DNA from: Acanthococcus lagerstroemiae
Lineage: Eukaryota > Arthropoda > Insecta > Hemiptera > Eriococcidae
NCBI GenBank assembly: GCA_031841125.1
Contig: CM063113.1
Coordinates: 28,293,312-28,357,311, forward strand
DNA: 64,000 bases
Direction of reading: 5' to 3'
The notes under the pieces are model-generated. The model searched no databases. It saw nothing but the letters and a program-made list of their open reading frames with translations, and was not told the origin of the DNA. Position 1 is the first letter of the stretch, and the number at the start of each line of letters is the position of its first letter. Below, piece after piece: positions 1 to 11,049 of this stretch. The position numbers were made by a program, and so were the translations under genes.

Positions 1-16
1 CTCCATTTGTTTTCAG

Positions 17-3000
17 CACTGGGAGACGATTTTCAACCAGGTACGTTACTTTGAAATCGAGGGATTCGCTGAAAATCCTGGTGAAATTCAGCACTAGGGA
101 AAGCTTATCGTTGCTGCGTTTTCTTTTTTTAGTTTGATCGTAATGGAGATGGCCGGGTATCCGTCGACTACCTCAGTCGCGAGCTTAGTCGGGATAATCA
201 CGGCGTTCCTGCGTACGTTGTCCAGCGTATCGTCACTTTGGCCGATGAAAATCGCGACGGTTACATCTCTTACCCGGAGTTTCTTCGTCTGGTTAGTTCC
301 CTTTACTCCCGAATACATATTTTAAATACTACATAAAGGACAACTTCCCTTACGAAATTATTTTTGCAGGCTGAATCTCCACACGCCGAACCACTGTTCA
401 GAACATATTTCCAATCGTATATTAAATGCTTTGTGCCGAAACAACGACGCGTCGTTGAAGCTGTCGACGGTTCATACGAGCAAGAGTATACGTGCTATCC
501 TCCAGCTGTGACAATGATTATTTTAAGTGTGATTATGGTATGACGTCATCGATCCTTGAAGTTTATGTAGTCATCGCCAATTAACGTTAATGAATTACCT
601 GTTCAAATAGTATAATCACCATCAATTTGACACGCTGCATTTAATTTCGTATGTTGGCAGATATTTGTGTACGTTTACGACAGAATTCGAGCTTACAATC
701 CGGTCTCCCCGTACGCACCGTTTTTTTCCATTTTCGTTTATGATCCGCACAAAAGGATTGAGATATGGCGATTTTTCACCTATATGTTCGTGCACGCAAG
801 GTAGGCATTTTCTCCCCCGAAGTTGGCATTGGAGCGAAGAAAATTGATTCTTCGCTTGTAATTAAATTTAGCTGGGACAGGATGATTACAGTTAAGAAAC
901 AGATCAAGGTGATGTATTTGGATTAATGGTGTGCGGACGCGCTTGTGAGGAGAAATGGAAATTGATGCGAGTTTCTAATCCCGAGTTGAATATTTCTTAG
1001 CATATCCAATGCTGTGTTTTGATTCTACTTGAAGTATGCTTGTCTCCCATATGATGTGATGCTCTTGGACGCAGTTAGGAACAATGTTCTGGCACTATGA
1101 AAATCAAATGACAGTGTTTGCTAAATAACCGGAAACCGATCTCACTGAGTTTCTTCGGCGTCCGGTGTTTGTCTTTCATATCAATTGGACACTTTTTTCC
1201 ATGATAACGTCCATTTGAAATCGACTTCCTTTCCGAGATACTAAGAAAACATTAAAGAGACGGTTTCTTTAATCGATATAAACTGAATAGGCGGAACTGA
1301 TTACAATCAAAAACAGCTTTACTGTAATGAAATGTATGTTCGTAATACGATTTGGTGTTTGGTTCGCAGCGAACTGCATATTTCGGTGAATATCATCGTT
1401 CAAATAATGCTGGGAGTTCCACTAGAAATGGTACACCGTTGGTGGCGTATTCTCATCATCTATTTAGCCGGTGTCGCTAGCGGTTCTCTTTTCACTTCAG
1501 TCGTGGACCCGGACGTGTACCTAGCCGGCGCCTCTGGAGGGGTGTACTCTCTACTGGCCGCGCATATAGCGACGATTATTATGGTGTGTAAGTAAATTCG
1601 TGCCTATCGAAGGCTACGGATGAAATCACTCATGTTTGCGAATAGTTGAAGAGAATTACGATTACTTCAATCGTAGATGAAGTGACTAATCGCAGTGTTT
1701 CGTATTGCCTTACAGAACTGGACGGAAATGGATTATCCTGTACTGCAGTTGGGGATATTCTTGCTACTCGCGATTATCGATACCAGTAATGCGGTCTACA
1801 ATCGTTACGTGGCGAATATTGAGACCAGGGTGAGATTTATTCTTTAATTACAATCCTGAACATTCACGTAGTGCTTGTTTTAAATGTACGAAAGATGCAT
1901 ATCAGGAATCAGGGTTCAGTTGAGGAATCTGCAGGTTTTCTGATTCAGTCTGGAATTTCCTCTTGATTGGCCGACAGACTGACGGATACTTTGGCTCAAG
2001 ATCGGATGCGTATGGTAGTATTGCTTTCTTTCCGGGTTCCTCAAATGAAATGTTTGAAAAACAAGAACATTTGTGTCCAGAGGAATTCCTTGCAATAATT
2101 ATTTAAGTGGTCGTTATGAAGTCTCTTGGGGGCTTCTTTCACGATTCACTCCTCCTCTATCCTTACTCGACGCTGTGGGGCTGTCCGCCCAACTGGTAAT
2201 CTGTCTGCCTGTCTTGTGTCATGTCTTGGGGTTTATTCTTTCTGCCTTGAGTAAAGACTAAGGAGAGACTAGTGTTTTATCAGGAGAAAGAGGAAAAACG
2301 GCCAGTCTAAGAGACAGAAATGAAGAAAATGGACAAAAGAATTGAAGTCAGAAAATTGAAAGTGAAGTACACTAGTGATGTAATATATCGCAAAAATTTA
2401 TATCGATATACATCGATATGAATTCATATCGTTACATCACTAGATAACACAGGAAAGCAAGTGTCGGTGAAAAGATGTGGGTAGAAACGCAATAATGAGA
2501 GAAATAGTGTCCCAAACAGTGTTTTTACTACATAGAGTGTAACATGGGTCATGGTAATTCTCTGAACAAGTAATTAGATCTTAGAATGCTAAGGTCTAGT
2601 TTTTGGAGGGGCCGGATAATGTTCTCTCTCCCAAGAGGAAACCTGAGGAGATCCACCAGATTCAGAATTTCGAACGGAAGGCATATCTTCATGCTGCATG
2701 TCTGTATATGATTACGAATCTTATAGGATCGTATTTAGAGAGTGCTCTAGGGGCTAGGACCCTAAGACCCCTACCAGCATAGGGCCCCCGCCAAATATCA
2801 AAAAATCAATGATGTATCTTTAATGCGTCTGAAAAGAATGCAAACTAGTGACTTGCTTAGCTCCTTTTTCCTAACTCGAAGTTTGAGGAAATTAGGATCC
2901 CATCAGTTCTGGGCCCTAGGGCTTCCAAATCCTTAATCCGATCCTTGCAGCAAACAAGCGGACATGTCCATTATTTTCTCGTTAATTACGTGCATTCTTG

Positions 3001-3228
3001 TTACAGATCGCGTATGCTGCGCACATCGCCGGTGCCGGTGCTGGTTTCTTGGTCGGTATCTACGTCTTGCGTAATCTGAAGGTGCGTCCATGGGAACGTA
3101 TCCTGTGGTGGGTTAGTTTCGTGCTGTTCAACGTGCTCATTGTAGCCTTCATCGTGTGGAATGTGTTCGTTCCTTCGTACTTTCCCACTCAGGTGCCCTT
3201 TGGCAAGGATTTGTTCAAGAACTGGTAG
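17..3228 (+). CDS. rho-4: Rhomboid intramembrane serine protease with EF hands, 5'-partial
   Basis: Seven exons with GT-AG introns: 17-40, 133-291, 370-537, 661-800, 1370-1583, 1716-1829 and 3007-3228 (TAG), 346 codons seen. The protein should be a membrane protease cutting transmembrane substrates, as rhomboids do with EGF-family ligands. Exon 133-291 encodes two EF-hand loops: DRNGDGRVSVDY (Tyr instead of Glu at loop position 12) and DENRDGYISYPE (canonical). Next comes the first membrane segment after YTCYPPAVTM. The HxxxN motif (HISVN, His at 1377, Asn at 1389) is followed by the catalytic Ser in GASGGVY (codon 1533-1535). The catalytic His lies in IAYAAHIAGA (codon 3022-3024). A seventh membrane helix precedes the C-terminus FKNW. 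EF hands plus rhomboid fit fly rho-4 or vertebrate RHBDL3, which are somewhat longer, so roughly 60 N-terminal residues lie outside. Introns are phase 0 except after 800 (phase 2). Orthology is inferred from motifs. Confidence 0.93.
2372..2443. repeat. Short palindromic MITE-like element in last rhomboid intron
   Basis: The ends CTAGTGATGTAA and TTACATCACTAG are exact inverted repeats around a core of ATCGATAT words. The 72-bp unit lies in the intron 1830-3006 and looks like a minimal non-autonomous DNA transposon. No clear target duplication was found. The remainder of this intron shows nothing recognisable. Confidence 0.55.
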
Positions 3229-4496
3229 CGCGGCAATGCTGTCGGGTTTGCTATACCGTTGGTGCTTTCTGTTGAACGCTGGAGCAAATCTGTTTTAGTA
3301 TACCGGAGGTCTGTGTAAATTTCGCGGCCTTTTTGGCATTATTGTAGATTAGAAAATACTCGGCGTGCGCTTTGAGTTCAGATTCGATCAATATATCTTC
3401 AAAATTCACGAGAGTTGAAATGATCGACTGCAGTAGAGCCATGTTTTGCTTCAGTGGACGGAACCGAATATACTCGTAATGAATCAATTTTCCACGTTTT
3501 CATTAATTATTTTCATGCAAGTGCTGTGAATGGAGATGTTGGATTGGTGCACGACAACCAACGTCTCCGTGTAGATAGATTTTTATAACACGCTCAGTTT
3601 GCTTTCGTGTTTTCTCACTCCCACCGATAACAGTGTGCCCAAGATACATCAGGAACGTTATTTGCTAAATTGATCTATGAAAGAATAAGAGTAGAAAGTT
3701 TAGTGCTTTGTTTTAAATAACTAGTCCAACATTTCGATTTGTTATAGTTGAACGCCATTCTGCAGCAAGTGTCCAGGTGCCATGAAAACCAGTCCACAGT
3801 GTAGTTATTTTATTTTCATGGCACTAGGGCTTTTGATAGAATTGCGTCTAAAGCCCTTCCTTGCATAGTACTCGTTAGTTTAATCCACCTATCTACTTCA
3901 GATACAACTTTAAAACTTCATATCTAAAATTTTTCTGACCAACCGTAACTTCTTTCTTCTTAGATCGATTTACTGTGGCGTACTACCTTTATGTACAAAC
4001 GATATATACCATTTGATTCAATTTACTTTACCAAGTTCACTGCGTGACAGTATTATTATATGTATTTTATCACTATTAAGTATTCGTATTCGATCTCGAA
4101 ATTTGTTTTATTTTTGTAGAGGTTTCAGAGCGCAATTTATAACGCTCAAAAGTAGCAGTTGATTCTGTTGAAAATGTAATTTATCATTATTTACCGACTG
4201 ACAGTGAATTATTCAGAGTCGGCATGTTTCGTAAGGGTATATCAAGTATGAACTGTATACATGAATTCAGGGTGTCCACTGGCAAGTAAAACCACCGAAA
4301 AAAGTAAATAGCAAGCGTGTGACTGGATCGGGGAGCATGTAAGTAGCATCTGTTTTTGGGCTGAGCAGCCAAAAATTTGAAAATTCTGTAAATACAGTAG
4401 TAAAGTTCCGAAGAACTGCAAAAAAGCCTATTATGCAAAAAAATATAAAACTTCATTATTAAGAAAAGTAATTACTGTTATCGTACTACATTTCGT
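3229..4496. other. 3' flank of the rhomboid gene
   Basis: Non-coding. It presumably begins with the rhomboid 3' UTR, but I cannot place a polyadenylation site with confidence. No gene or RNA is visible. Confidence 0.5.
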
Positions 4497-5480
4497 ATTA
4501 TGGTGGATTTACACCAAATGTTTTTGTTATTTGTTACCAATACAATAGCAAAAGCTGTTGTAAGCAAAGCATAGCAAAACATTAACTAACATTCTCCGGA
4601 TTAAAATACTCTGCTCATAACATCCGTAATCGGATTCAAATCCGTTTTTCTAAAACATTGCTAATAGCAGCTACCAGCAATGCTTGAAACATATTCGGTG
4701 TAAACACAGCCTCTAACATTTTGAATGTTCACAGCATAACTTGTTAATAGTATGCTTATAACGTTGGTGTAAATCCACTATTACTAATGTGGTCAAACCT
4801 GGTTGTGACATGAGTCTTTCAAACTAAATACATGTTTCAAATTTTATATTAAAAAAAAGTTCCATCATGCACTACCGTAACATACTTCTATTTTCGAAAC
4901 TTGCGTGTTAATATAAAATATCAGATAAAGTATGAAATCACAGACAACTTCTGTGACAAAGTTAATTTCTTTTTAAACAGGGTTAGTTTTTAAGATGTTT
5001 TGTACTTCAAAATTTAGAAGAAGGCAGTCTTCCTTCTCCCAGAAATTCTCTATTTCACTTTAATCTTTTTGTACCTTTTGTTTTAGAATTATATTTGTTT
5101 TGTGCCTTAATCCAAAAGATTTTCACCTGATAACTTGTTACAAATTAGCCTCACGGAAGTCTCCTGCTCATGCATTTGGTACCTTTTGAAAGACTAAACT
5201 CAAAGTACATATACCTATGTAGAATACGGAAGAAGGAAACAAATAACATCTGTTATTTGTTGATATGTCATATTATAGAAAAAGAACGATACATTACATT
5301 GTTGAAAAAACAAATAATGCGGAGTGCCTGTATATATAATCAATCGCTTAAGGGACGCCAGAGGCGTCAATTTTCGCCCGCATGGGTGGAAGAACTCACA
5401 CAGGCAATTTTTCGACGTAGGACGGCAGGACAACCGAATACCAACCTTTTTCTGTTTTCAACTTCAGTAGACACCCTGGA
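4267..5480. mobile_element. Possible degraded hAT-like element
   Basis: The left sequence CAGGGTGTCCACTGG and right sequence CAGTAGACACCCTG form an imperfect inverted repeat resembling hAT ends. GAATT flanks both sides, which is shorter than the 8 bp expected of hAT. No transposase motif is seen inside, and a second inverted-repeat element (4499-4779) sits within it. Tentative. Confidence 0.25.
4499..4779. mobile_element. MITE with GTGGATTTACACC inverted ends
   Basis: The left end GTGGATTTACACCAAA and the right end GTTGGTGTAAATCCAC are inverted repeats about 280 bp apart. TATTA occurs just outside both ends, offset by two bases on the left. There is no coding capacity. The superfamily is uncertain. 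Confidence 0.6.
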
Positions 5481-6862
5481 ATTGCTCGCATTATTAAGTC
5501 GACTCCCAATCGCATTTTATTTATTTTTATAATCTTATTTTTATAATGTCGTATTTTTACGATTGCCAAGTTTATACATACCCGGTAAATTTTGAGCATA
5601 TTTTATTAGCGAATCCGATTCGCTAGGTTGGTACTTAATTTTAAAACCTAAGACGCTTATGTATCCGTATCGTTCATTTAGTTACGATACGTCCTAATCA
5701 GGGTACTTTTATTTTACGATTTATACATTTTTAAATGTTTTGTTTTATCGCAGGGAAATAAAACTTTTTATTTTTTTCGATCGCGTTACGGTAGTCGAAT
5801 TAATTTGTACGGAACGCGGTATTCGTACAGTTTGGACGTTGGAATGTAAACAAAACGCTATTGCGATCGTTTTAATTAACGTCTCTCGTCAGTTATACGG
5901 TTACATTTTACTGTAATTGCTAATTGGAACTATGTGTTGTTTTGGAAGCAGCCCTGGTAGTTTCCGTATCGCATACTGATTTATGATGTATCTCTAATCT
6001 GATGTGATGGAAGACGATGTACGCAATGGGAGATTCTTATAGAATTGGTGGGAAGATGCAGACTGCTAATTTTCGTTGTCTTATGCAAGGACTTGAGGAA
6101 AATTAGTTTTAAGTTGAATGTTACATAAATTCGAACCGTAAATGATTATTGCATGTATTCGTCGTTTGGTCCTATTTTTGTGGGTTGATTTTATTTCTTG
6201 TTTCGCATCAATTTTTTCTATTCAAAATTCTGCTTTTCCCGATATGCTTAAAACAAAAATTTGGTAAAATTAGAAAAAAAAAGTTTTGCTATTCAATTGG
6301 AAAAAAAAAAAAAGAAAGAAAGAAAAAACTAGTCCTGCTCGGTCAGTCATAATCAATCGGATCGAAAATTTTGATGATCTTCAGATCTTATAAATCTCTC
6401 TACTCTTTTTGATATTAAATGATGACACCCATCTTCTGCGTTAGAGCATGTTTCGGTGACAATCTTTCTTCTGATTAGATTTATTCAAAAATCGGTAACT
6501 ATAATGACGAAGCGAACGAAAAAATTTTAGATCTTTGGAACCCCTCTAGAATTGGTTCCTGGCATCGACATTGTCATGTAACGATTACTTCATAGTTTCA
6601 GCCATTAGCGATGATCTTCAAATGTGGTAATCAGTTCCAGTTTTCAGGGACTTGTTTAAATCTGTTGAAAAATTAGGAACAGATTTATTAATTTGATTGC
6701 ATTGAATTCAGCTGTTATAATGTTACAGATGAGCTAAAGATAACAGTCATTAACTGATTAGTCGATTAGTGATTTTCTGATTTTCTAGTGATTTAGAAAT
6801 GTCATTAATCATTACCGTTTTGTCTTCGCGTAGAGCGGTAGAGCACACGTTTGATTGCAAGT
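5481..6862. other. Intergenic, no recognisable feature
   Basis: AT-rich sequence with A-runs (for example 6300-6328) and an AATAAA at about 5757. No exon, RNA gene or clear repeat could be supported. Confidence 0.4.
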
Positions 6863-7112
6863 GGACGGTGTTAAGCGTACGGGAACCAACCAACAAAATA
6901 TGTTTTTTGAGAATGCGTGATTCAAAGTTCAAGAGCCATGTAGAAACTATTATGATATAGTGTTTCTGATAAGCTTTTTTCAACGTGAGTATACATTTTC
7001 GAATCGGGGGCCCAATTTTGAAAAATTCTGCTTTTTACGCTCTTTCCAACGATACTAATACCTCACTTTGTTTTACAAATGTCGTTTGGTTCCCTTACTC
7101 TTAACAGCGTCC
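6863..7112. mobile_element. 4-bp-TSD MITE, copy A
   Basis: Member of a family whose ends read GGACGCTGTTAAGCGTAAGG and its reverse complement. The internal words AAGTTCAAGAGCCATGTAG, GATAAGCTTTTTTCAACG and GGGGGCCCAATTTTGAAAAA are shared by all full copies. It is flanked by AAGT on the left and AAAT on the right, a one-base-degraded target duplication. It has no coding capacity; a short reading frame crossing it is incidental. Confidence 0.8.
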
Positions 7113-7116
7113 AAAT

Positions 7117-7268
7117 AGACGCTGTTTAGCAAAAGGGAACCAACTAGTAAAAACCGTTTTTTGAGAACACGTGATTCGAAGTTTCTGCTTTTTACACTCT
7201 TTCTAATGATACTATTGATTCACTTTGTTTACAAATGTCGGTTAGTTCCCTTACGCTTAACAGTGTCC
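7117..7268. mobile_element. 4-bp-TSD MITE, internally deleted copy B
   Basis: It has the same ends as copy A but is 152 bp, lacking the central block with GAGCCATGTAG and GGGCCCAATTTTG. It is flanked by AAAT on both sides. The left AAAT (7113-7116) is also copy A's right flank, so the two copies abut through one shared target site. Confidence 0.75.
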
Positions 7269-7292
7269 AAATCATCTTCAACAGTTTTATAA

Positions 7293-7835
7293 GCGACAAA
7301 ACTGTGACCAGGTTTGCTGGTGTCGACTCCTGAAAAGGTGATAGAGGTGGATGTTGTCATAAGAATACCTGTAAAACTCGTAAACTTTAAAGCTTTTTTA
7401 ATTGCTGAAAACTAGATTTATTGAGTCATGTAACATGTCAAATTGAAGCCTGAAGTCTTTACTTCATGATAAAAGGTAATTTAATATACACTTTATATCG
7501 CTCTAGCTAGATAACTAAGTTGATTTCCAAATTACTGTGTGTTTTTTTTAATGGAAGTTTACCATTGGTGCAAAACGCGCTTGTAATCAACTAATACATG
7601 GAAAATAGAGCCGTTTCAAGTTCATAAAAAATGAAAAATGAAAAATAGAGGCCTCAATCTGTGAATTCATCTATTATATGACCCAAAAAAACATTTTATT
7701 GACCAGAAAACGCGAACTTAAGTTGCATGTATTCATATGGTGATAATGTCCATGATCCCTCCATGACTCTCCATGATCACCTTTTCAGGAAATTTCGCGG
7801 CAGGGCTACCAACTTTGGAAACTAAGTTTTAGTGC
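7293..7835 (+). mobile_element. Non-autonomous element with long imperfect inverted ends, copy 1
   Basis: The left end includes CTCCTGAAAAGGTGAT and the right end ATCACCTTTTCAGG, embedded in about 55-bp imperfect inverted repeats ending AAGTTTTAGTGC. The whole unit recurs at 10131-10657 in the same orientation, with many substitutions and small indels. There is no reading frame of note. Confidence 0.7.
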
Positions 7836-8169
7836 TCATGTGACCTTTCGAATATTTTTAATTGTTGGTTGTTGTATTATTGCCAACTGAAGCATGGAAT
7901 ACATAATTAGACTTCTTGTGTCGAAAAAATAAGAAAGTGTGATGATAAATACGTAATTCTTTCTATAGGCCATTGCGCCATTGGGAAGTTGACATTGCCT
8001 AAGTAGCGCTAATATAACACACTAAAACACAAACTAAGTAACACTCAACACACTGGAAACGTGCGAGGGAGTATTTCAGCTTCCCTATTTTTCTACATGA
8101 AAAATCGTGATATTCAATAATTTCATTTAAAAAAAATTTCCAGGGACTTAATTCTTTTTTTATCTTGAT

Positions 8170-8223
8170 AGCTCGCAGTACTGTTGGGACTTAAATTTGG
8201 AGTTTCAAGTGTTGGTAGCCCTG
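8170..8223. repeat. Inverted terminal fragment related to the 7293-7835 element
   Basis: The reverse complement of this stretch (CAGGGCTACCAACACTTG and onward) matches the right terminus at 7801-7835. It is a solo end, or the far end of a related element. Confidence 0.45.
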
Positions 8224-8244
8224 CATATGTGTGAGTGATCACGT

Positions 8245-8392
8245 CAGTGGCATAGCCATGGGTAGTGTCTGACCCCCCCCCTAGCATCAGCCGAAAATGA
8301 ATTTATTCTGGATTATAGTTAGTATTACACCTGTAATGTTATAAAAGTGAAACTACCCCCCCCCAATCATACCAAGTCTGGCTGTGCCACTG
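8245..8392. mobile_element. hAT-like MITE, CAGTGGCATAGCC ends
   Basis: It starts CAGTGGCATAGCC and ends GGCTGTGCCACTG, typical of short hAT elements in animals, with C-runs just inside the ends. The immediate 8-bp flanks do not match, so the target duplication is lost or the borders have been altered. Confidence 0.6.
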
Positions 8393-9140
8393 CATATGAT
8401 TTACCATAAACATGTAGCAAACTTCAACTATCATTAAGTCAATTAGAAATTCACTTTCAAAGAAAATTTGTTCTAAATTTAACTGTATCATCACCAAAAA
8501 AATTGAATTATAATCAGTTCTACAGGCAGAATAACTTTTACTCTGTTTTTTACCCTCCTGAAGATAGCAGTGTTTCTTTTTGAAAGTATGCATGATCACG
8601 CATTCATTTTTACCCGCCCACACAGATGATTTTGCCGCGCACTCTAGTGCAAGTTTAATCCTAATATTGCTGAAATTATTTCATTCAACTTTCTTTCAAA
8701 AATGATTTTTATAACATGCTAAAGGGGTTTAAAGATCACTCATTTTACACCTTTCTTATACAAAGGAGTTGAATTTTCCCCTCATTATAGATGCAGGGCT
8801 ACAAACATAGGTACTTTTGGTCAACTTCCCAATTGCAAAAAACAATTTCAATATAGTATTGATGATAGGGAGCATAATGGAATTAAAATTATGGTACTTT
8901 TCCAAGATAAACCTTATTAGAAATCCTCCCCCCCCCCTCAGACACACAGGCTGAGTACTGATATACTGAGTAATTTGAATTATTTTGAATATTTGATGGT
9001 TTTGGGAGTGCAAACTACTACTACCGGGTTCAGAGAATTGACTGCCATCATGGCAGTGCCAATTTTTCAAGATGAGTAAAACGGGCAATCATTTACGTTA
9101 TCTTATTTAACTTGAAATAATGAGTTTTTGTATACCGTGT

Positions 9141-9338
9141 ACTGGGGTAATATCGGCCACTCATGACTTGCTTACTGATAACAATACTGGCGCTCCTACT
9201 ACAAGTCATGAGTAGCCGATATTACCACCGGTGTCTGATATTACCCCAGTGGACTTTACTGGTAACAATACTAGCATTCCTACAACGAGTCATGAGTGGC
9301 CAATATTATTGTGAATGTTCAATAGTACCCCAGTTGAC
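9141..9338. repeat. Compound direct and inverted repeat with TCATGAGTGGCC words
   Basis: GGTAATATCGGCCACTCATGA (from 9145) faces TCATGAGTAGCCGATATTACC (to 9226), forming a hairpin. A direct copy of the right half follows about 84 bp later (9254-9310). Non-coding. Confidence 0.6.
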
Positions 9339-9640
9339 AGTATTTGCTGTAGTTGTATCTCAACTGGAATGTTTCACTCCATTGCTGGTCTTCCCTTCTC
9401 TTTTGGAAATGCAGCTGTCTACCTCTTTGGTTAGGTATCTCTATGCTATTATCTACACAAAACTGAAATTATTAATCTTTTTACCTTTGTGAAGTGTTTA
9501 ATGAATGTTAACCTGTTATTCTTTCAGGATAATTGCTTCAAGTATGATAAGTAAGAATTATACTCTTGAAGAAAATATGAAGGTAGGATTTGTAGCACCA
9601 ATCAGACTAGTGGTCATATGGAAGTGAAAACTAACAACTG

Positions 9641-10033
9641 TACATAGGGCTACTGAACTGTAAATCTGACCACTAACTCATTACATGCTACAAATACTAC
9701 AATGATATTTGCTTTTCATATATAATTCTCACTCGAAATATTTGAAGCCCTTATGAAGAACCCTGTGCAAAAAGAATTGTAGATCTTATTTTATTTTTGG
9801 AGTAGGAAATCACCATTGAAAACCATTGAAACATATTGTTCAATTTATCAACCCGGTATAAAATTCAGGCGATTGGCATTGAAACTTCCTGTGTTGGTTA
9901 GTTGTTAAGAAGTAAATTTCTCACAGGATCTGGCGGCCTAATGTACCACAGAGTTAGGCATGGCAGATCGTGATACAAATTTTGAGTTCTTACTAGTAGG
10001 ACTGATTATGATATAGGATAGTAGCCCTATGTA
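9641..10033. mobile_element. Element with TACATAGGGCTACT inverted ends
   Basis: TACATAGGGCTACT (9641-9654) and AGTAGCCCTATGTA (10020-10033) are a perfect 14-bp inverted repeat, 393 bp overall. The motif resembles hAT-type GGGCTAC termini. Target duplications are not evident. Confidence 0.5.
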
Positions 10034-10130
10034 TGGAGTAATGGAGAAATATTTGAGTAACTCGGTTTGTAGCATCCTGAGGTATGTAGAGAAGTACTGT
10101 TGCGCTGAAGTGCTCTACCTCATTGCATAA

Positions 10131-10657
10131 GCAAGAAAACCATGACCAGGTTCGCTAGTGTTGACTCCTGAAAAGGTAATCAAGGTTGATGTTCCCATAA
10201 GAATACCTGTAAAATTGGTAAATTTTAAAGCTTTTGTAATCGCTGAAAACTAGATTTATTGAGTCATATAACATGTCAAATTGAAACTTGAAGTCTCTAG
10301 TTCATGATGAAAAGTAATTTAATGCACACTATTCGCTCCAGCTAGATGACTAAGTTGATTTCCATATTACTGTTTTTCTTATGGAAGTTTACCATTGGTG
10401 CAAAACACGCTTGTAATAAACAAATACATGGAAAATGGAGCCGTTTCAAATTCATAAATGAAAAATCGAGACCTCAATCTGTGAATTCATCTATTATATG
10501 ACCCAAAAAAACATTGTATTGACCAGAAAAAGCGAATTCAAGTTGCATGTATTCATATGGTGATAATGTCCATGATCCCTCCATGACTCTCCATGATCAC
10601 CTGTTTTCAGGAAATTTCACTGGAGGGCTACCAACTTTAGAAACCAAGATTTAGAGC
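10131..10657 (+). mobile_element. Non-autonomous element with long imperfect inverted ends, copy 2
   Basis: Second copy of the 7293-7835 unit, colinear throughout, with small indels such as an extra TT near the right CACCTGTTTTCAGG. It lies about 400 bp upstream of the citrate carrier start codon. Confidence 0.7.
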
Positions 10658-10922
10658 TTATTCTTTTATTGTTTTACTTTTCAGTATCTGAATAATGTGT
10701 ATCTTTTACCTTATGCTTACAGTGACTACTCATCGCAGTAAAATGGCGAGCTTCCCAATTGTAATTATCGCATCTACGACAATAATATTATTATGACTTC
10801 GGTATAATTAAAATTATGTATCTTATGTTACAACTGACTCTCGGTACGTGGCAACACTGATTCGATTTCATGACGGATCTTGTAGGAAACTTGATTTTGA
10901 TAATTATTCGACTACATAAATA

Positions 10923-10928
10923 TCAGTC
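10923..10928 (+). promoter_or_regulatory. Possible initiator of the citrate carrier gene
   Basis: TCAGTC matches the arthropod initiator consensus TCAKTY and lies 122 bp before the SLC25A1 start codon. No TATA box stands at the usual distance and no convincing downstream element is seen. A guess from one short motif. Confidence 0.25.
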
Positions 10929-11049
10929 AATCTCCGCTGTGATACTGTGAAGCTATGTTAGTGTTTAGTGTTTCTACTCTTGTGTGAATTAATTAAATTT
11001 TAATTCATATAACATACGTTTTGATCAGGAAACGTGAAATATCAGTGAA

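Noticed and set aside
4634..4647. CGGATTCAAATCCG resembling a tRNA B box
   Set aside because: No A box, cloverleaf or acceptor stem around it; it is a simple palindrome inside a MITE.
6750..6983. 77-codon minus-strand frame
   Set aside because: Lies across MITE copy A; the same peptide pattern recurs at 45850-46104 over copy G, so it is repeat-derived.
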